Origin: DASTOB01 sp035720425
GTDB taxonomy: Bacteria; Chloroflexota; Limnocylindria; Limnocylindrales; CSP1-4
NCBI GenBank assembly: GCA_035720425.1
Contig: DASTOB010000107.1
Coordinates: 1 to 64,000, forward strand
Reading direction: 5' to 3'
DNA: 64,000 bases
The notes below the pieces were generated by a model. The model saw only the letters and a program-made list of their open reading frames with translations, searched no databases and was not told the origin of the DNA. Each line of letters starts with the position of its first letter. Positions within the stretch are counted from its first letter, which is position 1. Position numbers and translations under genes: made by a program. Positions 42,238-50,918 of the stretch are shown one piece after another.

Positions 42238-42990
42238 TCACGTCCCACTCGGCCCGAAGCGCTCCGTTCGGACCCGGTCCGGCGCGAGGCCGAGCCCGAC
42301 GAGGGCGTTGGCGGCGACCTCGACGAGCGCGGTGGGGCCGCAGATGTACGTGCGTGCTTCGGCGCCGAGCGGCTCGAGCACCTCGGCGAGCATGGCCCGG
42401 TCGACGCGCCGGGCGTAGCCGGTCCAGCCCGGCGGCTGGACCCGGGTGAACGTGTAGGCGACCTCGAGGTCCGGGTCCGCCGCGGCGAGCGCGTCGAGCT
42501 CGGTGCGGTAGATCGCCTCGTCCGGACCGCGGCAGCTGAACAGGAGCCGCGCCACCGCGCGGCCCGTCGCGCCGGATCCCGAGCGTGCCCGGTGGCGCAG
42601 CATGGCCATGAGCGGCACGACCCCGGACCCTCCGCCGACGAGGAAGAGCGGGCCGTCGAGCGTCGACTCCCACACGAAGTAGCCGCCGATCGGGCCGCGT
42701 ACCTCGAGGCGATCACCGGGCGCGACGATCTCGTGGAGGAACGGCGAGACCTCGCCGTCCGGGATGCGTTCCACCGTGATGTCGATCTCTCCGTTGCGTT
42801 CCGGCTCTGACGCGATCGAGTACGACCGTTCGACGCTGTAGCCGTCCTCCGCGGTCAGCCGGAGGTCGACGTGCTGGCCGGGTCGGTGCCCAGCCCAGGC
42901 CGGGAGGGCGAGCGTCAGCGACCGGACGGACGGCGTCTCGTCGCGGACCGCGGTGACGGTCGCGAGCTGCCAGTCGATCGGCGCGGCCAT
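42238..42990 (-). CDS. Ferredoxin-NADP reductase-type flavoprotein
   Basis: 250 aa. RSYSIAS is the FAD-binding motif, GGGSGVVPLMAML the NAD(P) loop and CGPTALVE the C-terminal motif. No 2Fe-2S domain. It probably passes electrons to or from the neighbouring molybdopterin protein. It starts 17 bp after the end of that gene. Confidence 0.92.
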   Translation of the reverse strand: MAAPIDWQLATVTAVRDETPSVRSLTLALPAWAGHRPGQHVDLRLTAEDGYSVERSYSIASEPERNGEIDITVERIPDGEVSPFLHEIVAPGDRLEVRGPIGGYFVWESTLDGPLFLVGGGSGVVPLMAMLRHRARSGSGATGRAVARLLFSCRGPDEAIYRTELDALAAADPDLEVAYTFTRVQPPGWTGYARRVDRAMLAEVLEPLGAEARTYICGPTALVEVAANALVGLGLAPDRVRTERFGPSGT

Positions 42991-43006
42991 CGTGGCGGTC
43001 CGGTGG

Positions 43007-43633
43007 TCAGTCGCCGTCGTAGCGCTCTTCGCGCCACTGGTCGCCCCGGTTGTGGTAGCCGAGCGACTCCCAGAAGCCGGGTTCGTCCTCCCGCTGGATG
43101 CGCAGGCCGCGGATCCACTTCGCGCTCTTCCAGAAGTATCGACCGGGCACGACGAGGCGGGCCGGGCCGCCATGCTCCGGCGTGAGCGGCCGGCCGTCGT
43201 AGTCGAACGCGACGAAGGCCTGGCCGTTGAGCACGTCGCCGAGCGGCAGGTTGGTCGTGTAGCCACCGTCGCTCCAGGCCACGACGAAGGCGGCCGCCGG
43301 ATCGAGGTCGACGTGTTCGAGGAGCGTGTCGACGCTCACGCCGCGCCAGTGCATGTCGAGCTTGGTCCACTTCGTGACGCAGCTGATGTCGACCGTCCAG
43401 TCCCGGGCGGGCAGGGCGCGGAACTCCTCCCACGACCAGGACACCGGGCTGGCGACGAGGCCGTCGATGCTGAGCGACCAGCGCTCGAGCGGGGTGCGCG
43501 GCGTCGGTCCCGCGGACAGGACGGGAAAGTCGGTCGTGAGGTACTGGCCGGGCGGGATGCGGCCGGAGAGATCTCCACTGCCGGCCGCCGATCGGCGACC
43601 GACGAATCCGCGGGTGACGAAGCGTTCGGTCAC
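43007..43633 (-). CDS. Sulfite-oxidase-like molybdopterin oxidoreductase
   Basis: 208 aa. The SUOX-fold Mo-binding domain contains SISCVTKW-like DISCVTKWT, whose Cys is the Mo ligand. GYTTNLPLGD and HGGPARLVVPGRYFWKS are cofactor-binding. No dimerisation domain and no export signal, unlike YedY or mitochondrial sulfite oxidase. GTG start at 43633 with GGAGGG upstream. First gene of the operon with the FNR flavoprotein and DUF6510. Confidence 0.9.
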   Translation of the reverse strand: MTERFVTRGFVGRRSAAGSGDLSGRIPPGQYLTTDFPVLSAGPTPRTPLERWSLSIDGLVASPVSWSWEEFRALPARDWTVDISCVTKWTKLDMHWRGVSVDTLLEHVDLDPAAAFVVAWSDGGYTTNLPLGDVLNGQAFVAFDYDGRPLTPEHGGPARLVVPGRYFWKSAKWIRGLRIQREDEPGFWESLGYHNRGDQWREERYDGD

Positions 43634-43731
43634 GATGACCTGCCCTCCCTCCTGCCGGCGACGCCGGTCCAGTGGGGATTGTCCGTTCGCCGAGGCGAGG
43701 CGTTACAGACCCGCGCGCCGAGGGCCGGCGA

Positions 43732-44139
43732 TCACGTCGCCGGGACGGCGACTTCGGCCTCGGTGACCTCGCAGATCCCGGCCTCGACCGGCGGCGCGGC
43801 CGCCGCCGCCCGCTCCGCGTCGAGCTGGGCCTTGATCTCGGGATACGTCTCGGACAGGCAGCACGAGCAGCTCTCGTACCAGCGGCGCATCCCCTCGTCG
43901 ATGACCGGCAGCGCGCCGGCCGGCGTCGCGGCGTGGGTGTGGTCCGTGGCTTCGCCGGCGGCCGCGGCCCTGGCCACATACTCGGCCGGGCCCTCGACGA
44001 AGGCGCGCCGACAACCGTCTCGGCAGAAGCCATAGGTCCGATCCTCGTACTCGACGAGGAGTCCGGCCGCCTCGGCGCGGGCAACGTCGACGGTCATCCC
44101 GCAGACGGGGTCGATAAGCTGAGCGGGTCGCTGGGTCAC
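43732..44139 (-). CDS. YHS-domain protein
   Basis: 135 aa. Residues 8-50 are a YHS metal-binding domain (DPVCGMTVDV, then YGFCRDGCRRAF), as found in copper ATPases and related proteins. The C-terminal half has a CSCC cluster, giving more possible metal ligands. GTG start at 44139 with GGAG 9 nt upstream. Likely binds copper or another soft metal; it lies apart from the MCO cluster. Confidence 0.85.
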   Translation of the reverse strand: MTQRPAQLIDPVCGMTVDVARAEAAGLLVEYEDRTYGFCRDGCRRAFVEGPAEYVARAAAAGEATDHTHAATPAGALPVIDEGMRRWYESCSCCLSETYPEIKAQLDAERAAAAAPPVEAGICEVTEAEVAVPAT

Positions 44140-44205
44140 GGCACGTCTCCATCCGCGGGGCTGAGGGTCGTCGATACTACGCGGGAGTATGCACGAAGGA
44201 CGGCA

Positions 44206-45243
44206 ATGCGTCACGTGATCGATCTGCGCTCGGACACGGTCACCCGGCCGTCGGACGCGATGCGGGCCGCGATGGCGGCCGCCGACGTCGGCGACGACCA
44301 GTTCGGCGAGGACCCGACGGTCAACCGGCTCCAGGACCGGGTGGCCGAGCTGCTCGGCACGGAGGTAGCCCTGTGGCTGCCGAGTGGGACGATGGCGAAC
44401 CAGGTCGCGCTCCGCGTCCTCACCCGCCCTGGCGACGACGTCGTCGTCGCCCGCGAGAGCCACGCGATGTGGCACGAATCCGGCGCGGCGGGCGCGAATG
44501 CCGGGGTGCAGTTCACCGAGGTGGGGCAGGCCGGCACGTTCAGTGCGGCCGATCTCCGGGCCGCAACCAAGCCGCGCGGCCACGTGGTCTATCCGCCGAC
44601 CACCCTCGTCGAGATCGAGAACACGCACAACCGGGCGGGCGGCGTCGTCTTTCCGGCCGACGCGGCGGCGGCCATCTGCGCCGCAGCGCGCGAGCTCGGC
44701 GTCGCGACGTACCTCGACGGCGCCCGCCTGTTCAACGCCGCGATCGCGGACGGGTTGTCGGTGCGCGACCTCGCCGCACCATTCGACCTCGTCTCGATCT
44801 CGCTGTCGAAGGGCCTTGGTGCCCCGGGCGGGTCCGTCCTCGCCGGGACGCGCCCGGCGATCGCGGCGGCCGTGCGCTCCCGGCGGATGGCCGGCGGAGC
44901 GATGCGTCAGGTCGGCATCTTCGCGGCGGCCGGGCTGTACGCGCTCGATCACAACGTGGACCGCCTGGCTGATGACCACGCCAATGCTCGCCGGATCGCG
45001 GACCGCCTGGCCGACAGCCGGTTTGTCGTCCTCGACCCGGCCACCGTGCGGACGAACATCATCGTCTTCGGCTTGACCGACGACGGCCCGGATGCGGCGA
45101 CCGTCGTTGCTCGCGCGCGCGACCGCGGGGTGCTCGTTTTCGCCTTCGGCCCGCGCACCGTCCGGGCGGTCACCCACCTCGACGTCTCAAGGGCCGACTG
45201 CGACCGCGCTGCCGCGCGGCTCCTCGAGGCGGTCGAGGCGTGA
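44206..45243 (+). CDS. ltaE: Threonine aldolase
   Basis: 345 aa PLP enzyme splitting L-threonine or allo-threonine to glycine and acetaldehyde. DLRSDTVTRPS at the N-terminus is the family signature, SLSKGLGAPGG (near residue 200) holds the PLP Lys, and YLDGARLFNAA is the PLP-binding Asp region. ATG at 44206. An aldehyde dehydrogenase gene follows 115 bp downstream, so acetaldehyde oxidation could be linked. Confidence 0.93.
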   Translation: MRHVIDLRSDTVTRPSDAMRAAMAAADVGDDQFGEDPTVNRLQDRVAELLGTEVALWLPSGTMANQVALRVLTRPGDDVVVARESHAMWHESGAAGANAGVQFTEVGQAGTFSAADLRAATKPRGHVVYPPTTLVEIENTHNRAGGVVFPADAAAAICAAARELGVATYLDGARLFNAAIADGLSVRDLAAPFDLVSISLSKGLGAPGGSVLAGTRPAIAAAVRSRRMAGGAMRQVGIFAAAGLYALDHNVDRLADDHANARRIADRLADSRFVVLDPATVRTNIIVFGLTDDGPDAATVVARARDRGVLVFAFGPRTVRAVTHLDVSRADCDRAAARLLEAVEA

Positions 45244-45357
45244 GGCTCGCCCGGGCCGTGCGCCGCGGTCCGATCCGCCGCGATCCGGTCGGCGGCGGCG
45301 CGCCGCCGGTCGGCCTATGCTCATCGCCCTGACGTCGCCCAGCCCGGAGGTCCCGCC

Positions 45358-46872
45358 ATGACGGACACGCTCATCCCCGAGATCGATGAGGCGAGGGCCG
45401 CCGTCGGCCGGCTTCGCCTTCGGACCCAGTCGTTCATCGACGGCGAGTTCCGCGACGCCGTCGGCGGCCGCCGCTACGTGACCGAGAACCCGGCCACCGG
45501 CCAGCCGATCGCCGAGATCGCCGAGGGCGGCCCGGCCGACGTCGACGCCGCGGTCGCCGCGGCCCGGCGCGCCTTCGAGGCGGGTGTGTGGTCGCGGATG
45601 AACCCGGGCGACCGAAAGGCGACGCTCATCCGCTGGGCCGGGCTCATCGAGGCCAATGCCCGCGAGCTGGGCCTGATCGAGACGATCGACGCCGGCAAGC
45701 CGATCACCGACACGGTCGGGCTCGACATGCCGGAAACGGCGACGTGCATCCGCTGGCACGCCGAGGCGGCCGACAAGATCTACGGCGAGGTCGCGCCGTC
45801 GCCGGAGGGGACGGTGGCGACGATCGTCCGCGAGCCGATGGGCGTCGTCGGCGCGGTCATCCCGTGGAACTACCCGGCCCAGATGGCGGCCTGGAAGCTG
45901 GGTCCGGCGCTCGCGACCGGCAACAGCGTCGTGATCAAGCCGGCGTCCACCACGTCGCTGAGCCTGCTCCGGATCGCCGAGCTCGGGGTCGAGGCGGGCA
46001 TCCCGGCCGGCGTGCTCAACGTCGTGACGGGCCCGGGCGACACGGTCGGCGAGACGATCGGCCGCCACCCGGACGTCGATTGCGTCGCGTTCACCGGCTC
46101 GACCGAGGTGGGCCGCCGCTTCCTGACCTATTCGGCCGAATCGAACCTCAAGCGCGTGCTCCTCGAGCTCGGCGGCAAGAGCCCGCAGATCGTGTTCGGT
46201 GACGCGACCGACTTCGAGCACATCGCCGAGAACGTCGCGGTCGCCATCTTCTGGAACATGGGCGAGAACTGCAGCGCCGGGTCGCGCCTGGTCGTCCACC
46301 GGTCCGTCAAGGGTCGGCTCCTCGAGGCGCTCGAGGCGGAACTCGCGAAGTGGCCGGTCGGCGATCCGCTCGACCCGGCGACCCGGATCGGCGCGCTCAT
46401 CTCGCGCGGGCACCTCGAGCGGGTTCTCGGCTACATCGCCGTGGGGCGCGACGAGGGGGCACGGGTCGTCACCGGCGGCGAGCAGATCCTGCGCGAGAGC
46501 GGTGGCTACTTCGTTCCGCCGACGGTCTTCGACGGGGTGCGCAACGACATGCGGATCGCGCGCGAAGAGATCTTCGGGCCGGTGCTGTCGGTCATCGAGT
46601 TCGACACGGAGGCGGAGGCGGTACGGATCGCCAACGACACGCCGTACGGGCTCGCGGCGTCGCTGTACACGGAGAACCTCAACGTCGCCCATCGTGTCGC
46701 GCGCGAGCTGCGGGCCGGGGTGGTCGGCGTGAACGCGTACTCCGAGGGCGACATGACGACGCCATTCGGCGGCTACAAGCTGTCCGGCTTCGGCGGGCAC
46801 GACAAGTCGCTCCACGCCCACGAGCAGTACACCGAGACGAAGACGATCTGGATCAATCTCCGGCCGGCGTAG
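45358..46872 (+). CDS. Aldehyde dehydrogenase (PuuC/ALDH family)
   Basis: 504 aa NAD(P)-dependent. LLELGGKSPQIV holds the general-base Glu and MGENCSAGSRL the catalytic Cys. VIPWNYPAQMAAWKL is the cofactor region. The length and motifs fit the gamma-glutamyl-aminobutyraldehyde/betaine-aldehyde dehydrogenase group; the substrate is not certain. GGAGG is 10 nt before the ATG. A TATGCT -10 is at 45316-45321. Confidence 0.95.
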   Translation: MTDTLIPEIDEARAAVGRLRLRTQSFIDGEFRDAVGGRRYVTENPATGQPIAEIAEGGPADVDAAVAAARRAFEAGVWSRMNPGDRKATLIRWAGLIEANARELGLIETIDAGKPITDTVGLDMPETATCIRWHAEAADKIYGEVAPSPEGTVATIVREPMGVVGAVIPWNYPAQMAAWKLGPALATGNSVVIKPASTTSLSLLRIAELGVEAGIPAGVLNVVTGPGDTVGETIGRHPDVDCVAFTGSTEVGRRFLTYSAESNLKRVLLELGGKSPQIVFGDATDFEHIAENVAVAIFWNMGENCSAGSRLVVHRSVKGRLLEALEAELAKWPVGDPLDPATRIGALISRGHLERVLGYIAVGRDEGARVVTGGEQILRESGGYFVPPTVFDGVRNDMRIAREEIFGPVLSVIEFDTEAEAVRIANDTPYGLAASLYTENLNVAHRVARELRAGVVGVNAYSEGDMTTPFGGYKLSGFGGHDKSLHAHEQYTETKTIWINLRPA

Positions 46873-46921
46873 GGCGCCGCACGGCCCGTTGCACCGCAGA
46901 CAACGATTCGGGCGCTGCGGC

Positions 46922-47941
46922 CTAGAGGCGCTCCGCGCGCTGGAGGGAGCGGAACGCGATGAATCCCGGGATGACGGGCGCCCAGAACGTCAGCAGCCGG
47001 AACACGAGGACGCTCGCGAGGGCCGTCGCGGACGGTACGCCGAGACCCGTCAGGCCGGCCGCCAGGACGACCTCCACCGCCCCGATGTTTCCGGGCGTCG
47101 GGCTGAGCGCTGCGATCGCCGTTCCACCGAGGTAGACCGCTGCCACGTCGACCGGCGAGACGGTCGCGCCGAGCGCGAGCAGGCTCGCGCTGAGGGCGAG
47201 CGGCAACGACATCGTGAGCACCGCCGATGACACGAACAGCACGGTTGCGCGCCGGGGCTGGCGGAGAACCGCGCGCAGGTCGTTGGCGGCCGAGGCGATC
47301 GGTGCCAGCCGGACGCGCGCGCCGGGCGGCAGGCGACGAAGGCCGACCATGAGCACGCCGGCGGTCAGTAGTACCCCGGCGATGGCGGCGGCCCCCGGCA
47401 GATCGGGGACGTCGACGATGCGTCGGCCACTGCCGCCGACAGACAGCGCCACGACGATCATGATCGCCAGGCGGGTGATTGCCCCGGAAGCGACCTTGAG
47501 GGCGATCCCGGCGGCCGCGCTCGATCGCTTGAGCCCGGACCGCTCGAGATAGCGCTGATTCAGGATGAGCCAGCCGACGCCCTCCGGTGTGAGTCGGCCG
47601 ACGAACGAGCTCGCGAGCTGGACGAGGGCGGTGTCGCGAAAGGGCAGCGGCGCGCTGACGGCCGCCTGCAGCGACACGGCGGCCATCGCGTAGCGAAGGA
47701 CCACGAGCAACCCGGCGGCGGCGGCCCAGACCGGATCGACGGAACCGAGGGCGCCGATCGAGGCACCGAGGACACCGGCCTGAGGCACGAGCAGGGCGAG
47801 GACGAGCGTGCCCAAGCCAAGCCAGACCAGGATGGGCACCACCCGGCGAAGGCGTCCGGCCGGGCGGACGCGCCGGATCCAGCGCGCGGCGACCACGCCC
47901 ATGGAAGGGGGTCGTGCGTGGGTGTCGAGCTGGGTGGACAC
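46922..47941 (-). CDS. LPG-synthase-like flippase (UPF0104) membrane protein
   Basis: 339 aa, about eight membrane helices. FVGRLTPEGVGWLILNQRYLE and TPGNIGAVEVVLAAGL match the lysylphosphatidylglycerol synthase flippase-like membrane domain family (UPF0104). No MprF catalytic domain is attached. Usually considered a lipid or glycolipid translocase candidate. GTG start at 47941. Convergent with the ALDH gene. Confidence 0.85.
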   Translation of the reverse strand: MSTQLDTHARPPSMGVVAARWIRRVRPAGRLRRVVPILVWLGLGTLVLALLVPQAGVLGASIGALGSVDPVWAAAAGLLVVLRYAMAAVSLQAAVSAPLPFRDTALVQLASSFVGRLTPEGVGWLILNQRYLERSGLKRSSAAAGIALKVASGAITRLAIMIVVALSVGGSGRRIVDVPDLPGAAAIAGVLLTAGVLMVGLRRLPPGARVRLAPIASAANDLRAVLRQPRRATVLFVSSAVLTMSLPLALSASLLALGATVSPVDVAAVYLGGTAIAALSPTPGNIGAVEVVLAAGLTGLGVPSATALASVLVFRLLTFWAPVIPGFIAFRSLQRAERL

Positions 47942-48035
47942 GGTGGACCTCGCGTGGTCTGGAGTTCAGTTGCGTCGCGCGTTCGTGACGCCCGCCTACC
48001 ATCGCCCATCCCGCGGGCGCACCCCACCGCCACGA

Positions 48036-48062
48036 CCCCCACACTGCACCCACAGTTGGGGG
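48036..48062. repeat. Imperfect inverted repeat upstream of the large regulator
   Basis: CCCCCA at 48036-48041 pairs with TGGGGG at 48057-48062, and ACTG at 48043-48046 pairs with CAGT at 48053-48056, one base unpaired. It lies 25 bp before the TACGAT -10 box, a plausible operator for the regulator itself. Confidence 0.5.
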
Positions 48063-48086
48063 CATGACCGACGCGGCTGCGGCCGC

Positions 48087-48092
48087 TACGAT
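48087..48092 (+). promoter_or_regulatory. Leaderless -10 box TACGAT
   Basis: TACGAT ends 9 nt before the ATG at 48102. Confidence 0.45.
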
Positions 48093-48101
48093 CCGCCCAC
48101 C

Positions 48102-50792
48102 ATGGGCGAACGAACCGATGGCGCGACCTTCGGGGCCCTGCTGCGGCGACGCCGGGATGCAGCTGGGCTGACCCAGGACGAGCTCGCCGAGCGTGCTGGA
48201 CTCACGGCGAAGGCGATCAGCGCGCTCGAGCGCGGCGAGCGCCGTCGGCCATACCCGGCGACGATTCGCGCAATCTCCGACGCTCTCGGGCTGACCGACG
48301 CGGAGCGGTCGGCCTTGATCGGGTCGGTTCCGTCACGGGGAACGCCGATCCGGGAGCCGGACCAGGACGCCCGGGTGGAGCGTCGCGATCACCTTCCACC
48401 TGAGTCGACGCCGTTGCTCGGACGCGACGAGGAGCGCGCGGTCTTGCGCGACCAACTGCTGTCTCCGGAGGTCCGACTGATCACCGTGGTCGGCACCGGG
48501 GGCGTCGGGAAGACCCGTCTCGCGACCTCGGTCGCGCGATCGCTGGTGGACCACGACGCGTTCCCCGATGGTGTCTGGTTCGTCGACCTGTCGTCGACGA
48601 CCGATCCGTCGCTCGTTCCCGCAGCGATGGCCCGGGCCCTCGGCCTGACCGATCCAGGCGCCGGCCGGTCACTCGCCGCGCTCGAGCGGTTTGCCGCCCC
48701 GCGGCGGATGCTCATCGTGCTCGACAACGTCGAACACGTCCTCGCGGCTTCCCCGGACATCGGCCGCCTCATTGCCGCGGCACCGGGATTGACGGTCCTC
48801 GCGACGAGCCGCGAACCACTCCGGTTGCGCTGGGAGCGGACGCTGCCCCTCCTGCCGCTCGCGCTGCCGGATCCCAGGCACCTGCCGCCAATCGAGGAGC
48901 TGGCCGCCGTCCCTGCGGTGGCCCTGTTCATCGAGCGTGTGCGGGCGGCCAACCCCGGGTTCGCGCTCAACGACGCGGAGTCGGCGGCGGTCGCCGAGTT
49001 GTGCGTGCGCCTCGATGGCCTGCCCCTCGCTATCGAGCTCGTCGCCGCTCGAGCCGCGCAGCTTGGACCCGCCACGACGCTCGCGCGTCTCGCGCGCCGA
49101 CTGCCGGTTCCGGGGTCCGCCATGCGCGATGCGCCGGCCCGCCAGCGCTCCCTTCGGGCGACGCTGAACTGGAGTCTCGACCTGCTCGCTCCGCCGGAGC
49201 GACTGGTCTTCGAACGAGTCGCGGTCTTCGCCGGTGGCTGCACGGTGGATGGGGCCGAAGCGGTCGCGGGGACGGGCGCGCCCGCCGCGGACGACGCGCA
49301 GGGTGCGGACGACGCGACCGGCGTCCTCGAGGCACTCTCCTCGCTGGCGGACAAGAACCTGATCGTCGTTCGCGCGGCTGGCGTCGGCAGCGCGGCGCCC
49401 GGTGAGCCACGGTTCCGAATGCTCGACACCGTCCGCTCGGTCGCACTCGACCTGCTCGAGGGGAGTGGCGTCGCGGATGACGTTCGGGTGCGCCAGGCGC
49501 GCTATCTCACCGCCCTTGCCGAGGAACTCGCGCCGCAGCTGCGCGGCGCGTCCCAGGCTCCGATTGCCGCGCGACTCGAGGCCGAGGAGGACAACTTTCG
49601 GCAGGTCCTCGACTGGGCTCGCCACAGCGGCAGACAGGATGCGCTCGAGGAGGGGCTGAGACTCGTCGGCGCCCTTGCCTGGTACTGGTTCCTGCACGGC
49701 TTTCCCGCGGAGGCCGGGGAATGGTTCGAAGCGCTGCTCGGCCCGATCGACGACGACACCCCGGTCGAGCCCGGAAGCGACGGGGAGCGGGCCATGTCGG
49801 TGCGGGCCAAGGCGCTCAACGCGGCCGGGTTCCGGGCGACGGACCAGGGCGAGTACGAGCTCGCGGCTGAATTCCACGCCCAGGCGCTTGCGATCTGGGG
49901 GCGCCTCCGCGACACCGCGGGGTTGGTCACGTCCCTCCACGGCGTCGGCGACACGGCGCTCTGGCAGGGTGAAGCGGACCGGGCACAGCGGACGTACGAG
50001 GAGGGTCTCGGGCTCGCCGAGGCAGAGGGCACCGCCGAGGACGTTGCCCTGTTCGCGTTCCATCTCGGTCAGCTGTCGTGGCTCGTGGATCGCCTCGACG
50101 ATGCCGACGCGTACGGCCAGCAGGCGCTCGCGGTCGCGCGCCAGGCGGAGAGCGAGACGTGGACTCGTTACTCGTTGTTCCTGCTCGCGAGCATTGCCCA
50201 TGAGCGCGGCGACATCGGTCGCGCGGGCGAGCTCTATCGCGACGCGATCAGGCGAGCGTGGGAGCACCACGATCGACTGTGTGTCCGCATGGCGCTGCCC
50301 GGACTCGCGGCGTTGGCGACGCTCGAGGGAGATCCGGCGCGGGCCCTCCGCTTGGCCGGCGCGGCAAGCTCCCTCGAGGAGAACGCGGGAATCTGGGCAT
50401 TTCCGCCGATCCGCGAGCGCCATGAACGATGGCTCGCCGCCGCCGAACGTGCCCTCGACGCCGACGCGCGGACCGCAGCCTGGGCCGCCGGTCGGGCCCT
50501 GTCGATCGACGACGTCATCGCCGACGCCCTCGAGCCGGTGACTTCCACCCAGCCGGGAGCGAGGTCAGCCTCTGGGCGAGGAGTGGGCCTCCTCAGCTCG
50601 CGCGAGCGCGAGGTGCTCGACCTGCTCGCGCGCGGCAGTACGAACCGCGAGATCGCCGCCGCCCTCTTCGTAACCGAGCACACGGCGAAGTACCACGTGG
50701 CATCGCTGTTCAACAAGCTCGGCGCCACGAACCGCGCCGAGGCGGTCACGCGGGCCGTGGCGCTCGGCCTCCTGATCCCGCGGTCGGACTGA
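48102..50792 (+). CDS. XRE-NB-ARC-TPR-LuxR multidomain regulator
   Basis: 896 aa. Order: HTH_3 (about 8-68; LTQDELAERAGLTAKAIS), NB-ARC/AAA ATPase with P-loop VGTGGVGKT (near 129-137) and Walker B IVLDNVEHV (near 204), a helical winged/TPR-like middle region, and a C-terminal LuxR HTH (828-890; LSSREREVLDLLARG). It would use ATP- and partner-controlled activation, in the manner of MalT/AfsR-like STAND proteins. It sits 126 bp upstream of the MCO-PfpI-Prx operon and is its likely controller. It carries two DNA-binding domains. Confidence 0.92.
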   Translation: MGERTDGATFGALLRRRRDAAGLTQDELAERAGLTAKAISALERGERRRPYPATIRAISDALGLTDAERSALIGSVPSRGTPIREPDQDARVERRDHLPPESTPLLGRDEERAVLRDQLLSPEVRLITVVGTGGVGKTRLATSVARSLVDHDAFPDGVWFVDLSSTTDPSLVPAAMARALGLTDPGAGRSLAALERFAAPRRMLIVLDNVEHVLAASPDIGRLIAAAPGLTVLATSREPLRLRWERTLPLLPLALPDPRHLPPIEELAAVPAVALFIERVRAANPGFALNDAESAAVAELCVRLDGLPLAIELVAARAAQLGPATTLARLARRLPVPGSAMRDAPARQRSLRATLNWSLDLLAPPERLVFERVAVFAGGCTVDGAEAVAGTGAPAADDAQGADDATGVLEALSSLADKNLIVVRAAGVGSAAPGEPRFRMLDTVRSVALDLLEGSGVADDVRVRQARYLTALAEELAPQLRGASQAPIAARLEAEEDNFRQVLDWARHSGRQDALEEGLRLVGALAWYWFLHGFPAEAGEWFEALLGPIDDDTPVEPGSDGERAMSVRAKALNAAGFRATDQGEYELAAEFHAQALAIWGRLRDTAGLVTSLHGVGDTALWQGEADRAQRTYEEGLGLAEAEGTAEDVALFAFHLGQLSWLVDRLDDADAYGQQALAVARQAESETWTRYSLFLLASIAHERGDIGRAGELYRDAIRRAWEHHDRLCVRMALPGLAALATLEGDPARALRLAGAASSLEENAGIWAFPPIRERHERWLAAAERALDADARTAAWAAGRALSIDDVIADALEPVTSTQPGARSASGRGVGLLSSREREVLDLLARGSTNREIAAALFVTEHTAKYHVASLFNKLGATNRAEAVTRAVALGLLIPRSD

Positions 50793-50918
50793 TCTCCGCG
50801 TCGACCCGGTCGGCGATCCGACGGACTAGCCACATCGAACTAGCCGTTCCGGGAGGGCGCACGCCCCGGAACCGCGGGACGATCGCGTCCTGGCAACTCG
50901 TGGAAGGGAGAGACGACC

